From contig JARKNW010000125.1 in assembly GCA_029976075.1 (NCBI GenBank), positions 1-34,968 on the forward strand: 34,968 nucleotides of DNA, in the 5' to 3' direction. Made by a program: the position numbers and the translations under genes. The notes beneath the pieces are model-generated. The model made no database searches, had not been told where the DNA came from, and was given only the letters and a program-made list of their open reading frames with translations. This document shows positions 34,803 to 34,968 of this stretch, piece by piece. The DNA is from Pleomorphomonas sp. (GTDB lineage Bacteria; Pseudomonadota; Alphaproteobacteria; Rhizobiales; Pleomorphomonadaceae). Each line of letters opens with the position of its first letter. Positions within the stretch are counted from its first letter, which is position 1.

Positions 34803-34968
34803 TCAGCGTAGCTTGAGGGATGACAGTCCGATCAGCGCCAGCACGACGGCGATGATCCAGAAGCGGATCACCACCTGCGATTCGGTCCAGCCGAGCTGTT
34901 CGAAATGATGATGGATGGGCGCCATCTTGAAGACGCGCTTGCCCGTGAGCTTGTAGGAGGTGACCTGG
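34803..34968 (-). CDS. mraY: Phospho-N-acetylmuramoyl-pentapeptide transferase, 3' end only
   Basis: The last 54 residues and the stop codon of MraY, cut by the window edge on its 5' side. The enzyme makes lipid I in the inner membrane. The visible part contains the invariant [10 protein letters not shown] triple-histidine motif, then [13 protein letters not shown], and the last membrane helix [17 protein letters not shown] at the C-terminus. The position before murD is canonical for the dcw cluster. Confidence 0.95.
   Translation of the reverse strand, partial: QVTSYKLTGKRVFKMAPIHHHFEQLGWTESQVVIRFWIIAVVLALIGLSSLKLR

Overview
The window is high-GC bacterial chromosome, densely coding, with no tRNA, rRNA, insertion sequence, integrase or CRISPR array that I can recognise. 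Gene content points to an alphaproteobacterium of the Hyphomicrobiales (Rhizobiales) type: the mraY-murD-ftsW-murG-murC-murB-ddl-ftsQ-ftsA-ftsZ division and wall cluster, an FtsZ with a very long C-terminal linker, an lpxC-bamD-recN block, and rhizobial-type prmA and aminopeptidase P. A genus cannot be fixed from the sequence alone.

Layout. (1) 224-2647 (+): UvrD/PcrA-type helicase. (2) 2849-5400 (+): a secreted protein of unknown function and a periplasmic UshA-like 5'-nucleotidase, ending in a strong palindromic terminator shared with the convergent operon. (3) 5483-11911 (-): a carbohydrate operon, read as permease, sugar-binding protein, ABC ATPase, permease, DhaK-like and DhaL-like kinase subunits. 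It is divergent from a LacI-family regulator (12100-13200, +). The shared regulatory region carries two matching GTTTAGTAAA(C/T) palindromes that overlap plausible promoters on each side. (4) 13401-20630 (+): prmA, a small unknown gene (-), aminopeptidase P, lpxC, bamD, recN. (5) 20636-23513: an XRE/MmyB-type regulator (-), nicotinamidase pncA (+), and the azlCD branched-chain amino acid exporter pair (+) preceded by two tandem 19-bp AGGTCA-N7-TGACCT palindromes. (6) 23593-34968 (-): the dcw cluster, from ftsZ back to the 3' end of mraY, which runs off the window.

How the parts work together. The dcw genes make lipid-linked peptidoglycan precursors (MurC, MurD, Ddl, MurB, MraY, MurG) and assemble the septal machinery (FtsZ, FtsA, FtsQ, FtsW). 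Many of them overlap by 1-4 bases, which suggests translational coupling. LpxC and BamD serve outer-membrane building (lipid A and beta-barrel assembly). The ABC/kinase operon looks like a complete import-and-phosphorylate module for a small ketose or a sugar that yields one, under a local LacI repressor. The substrate is not identifiable.

The most interesting points are the orphan DhaKL-linked sugar system with non-canonical kinase and ATPase motifs, its paired operators, a cUUCGg hairpin inside that operon, the double operator before azlCD, and the inverted placement of lpxC-bamD-recN relative to ftsZ. I found nothing that I can defend as an entirely new class of system.
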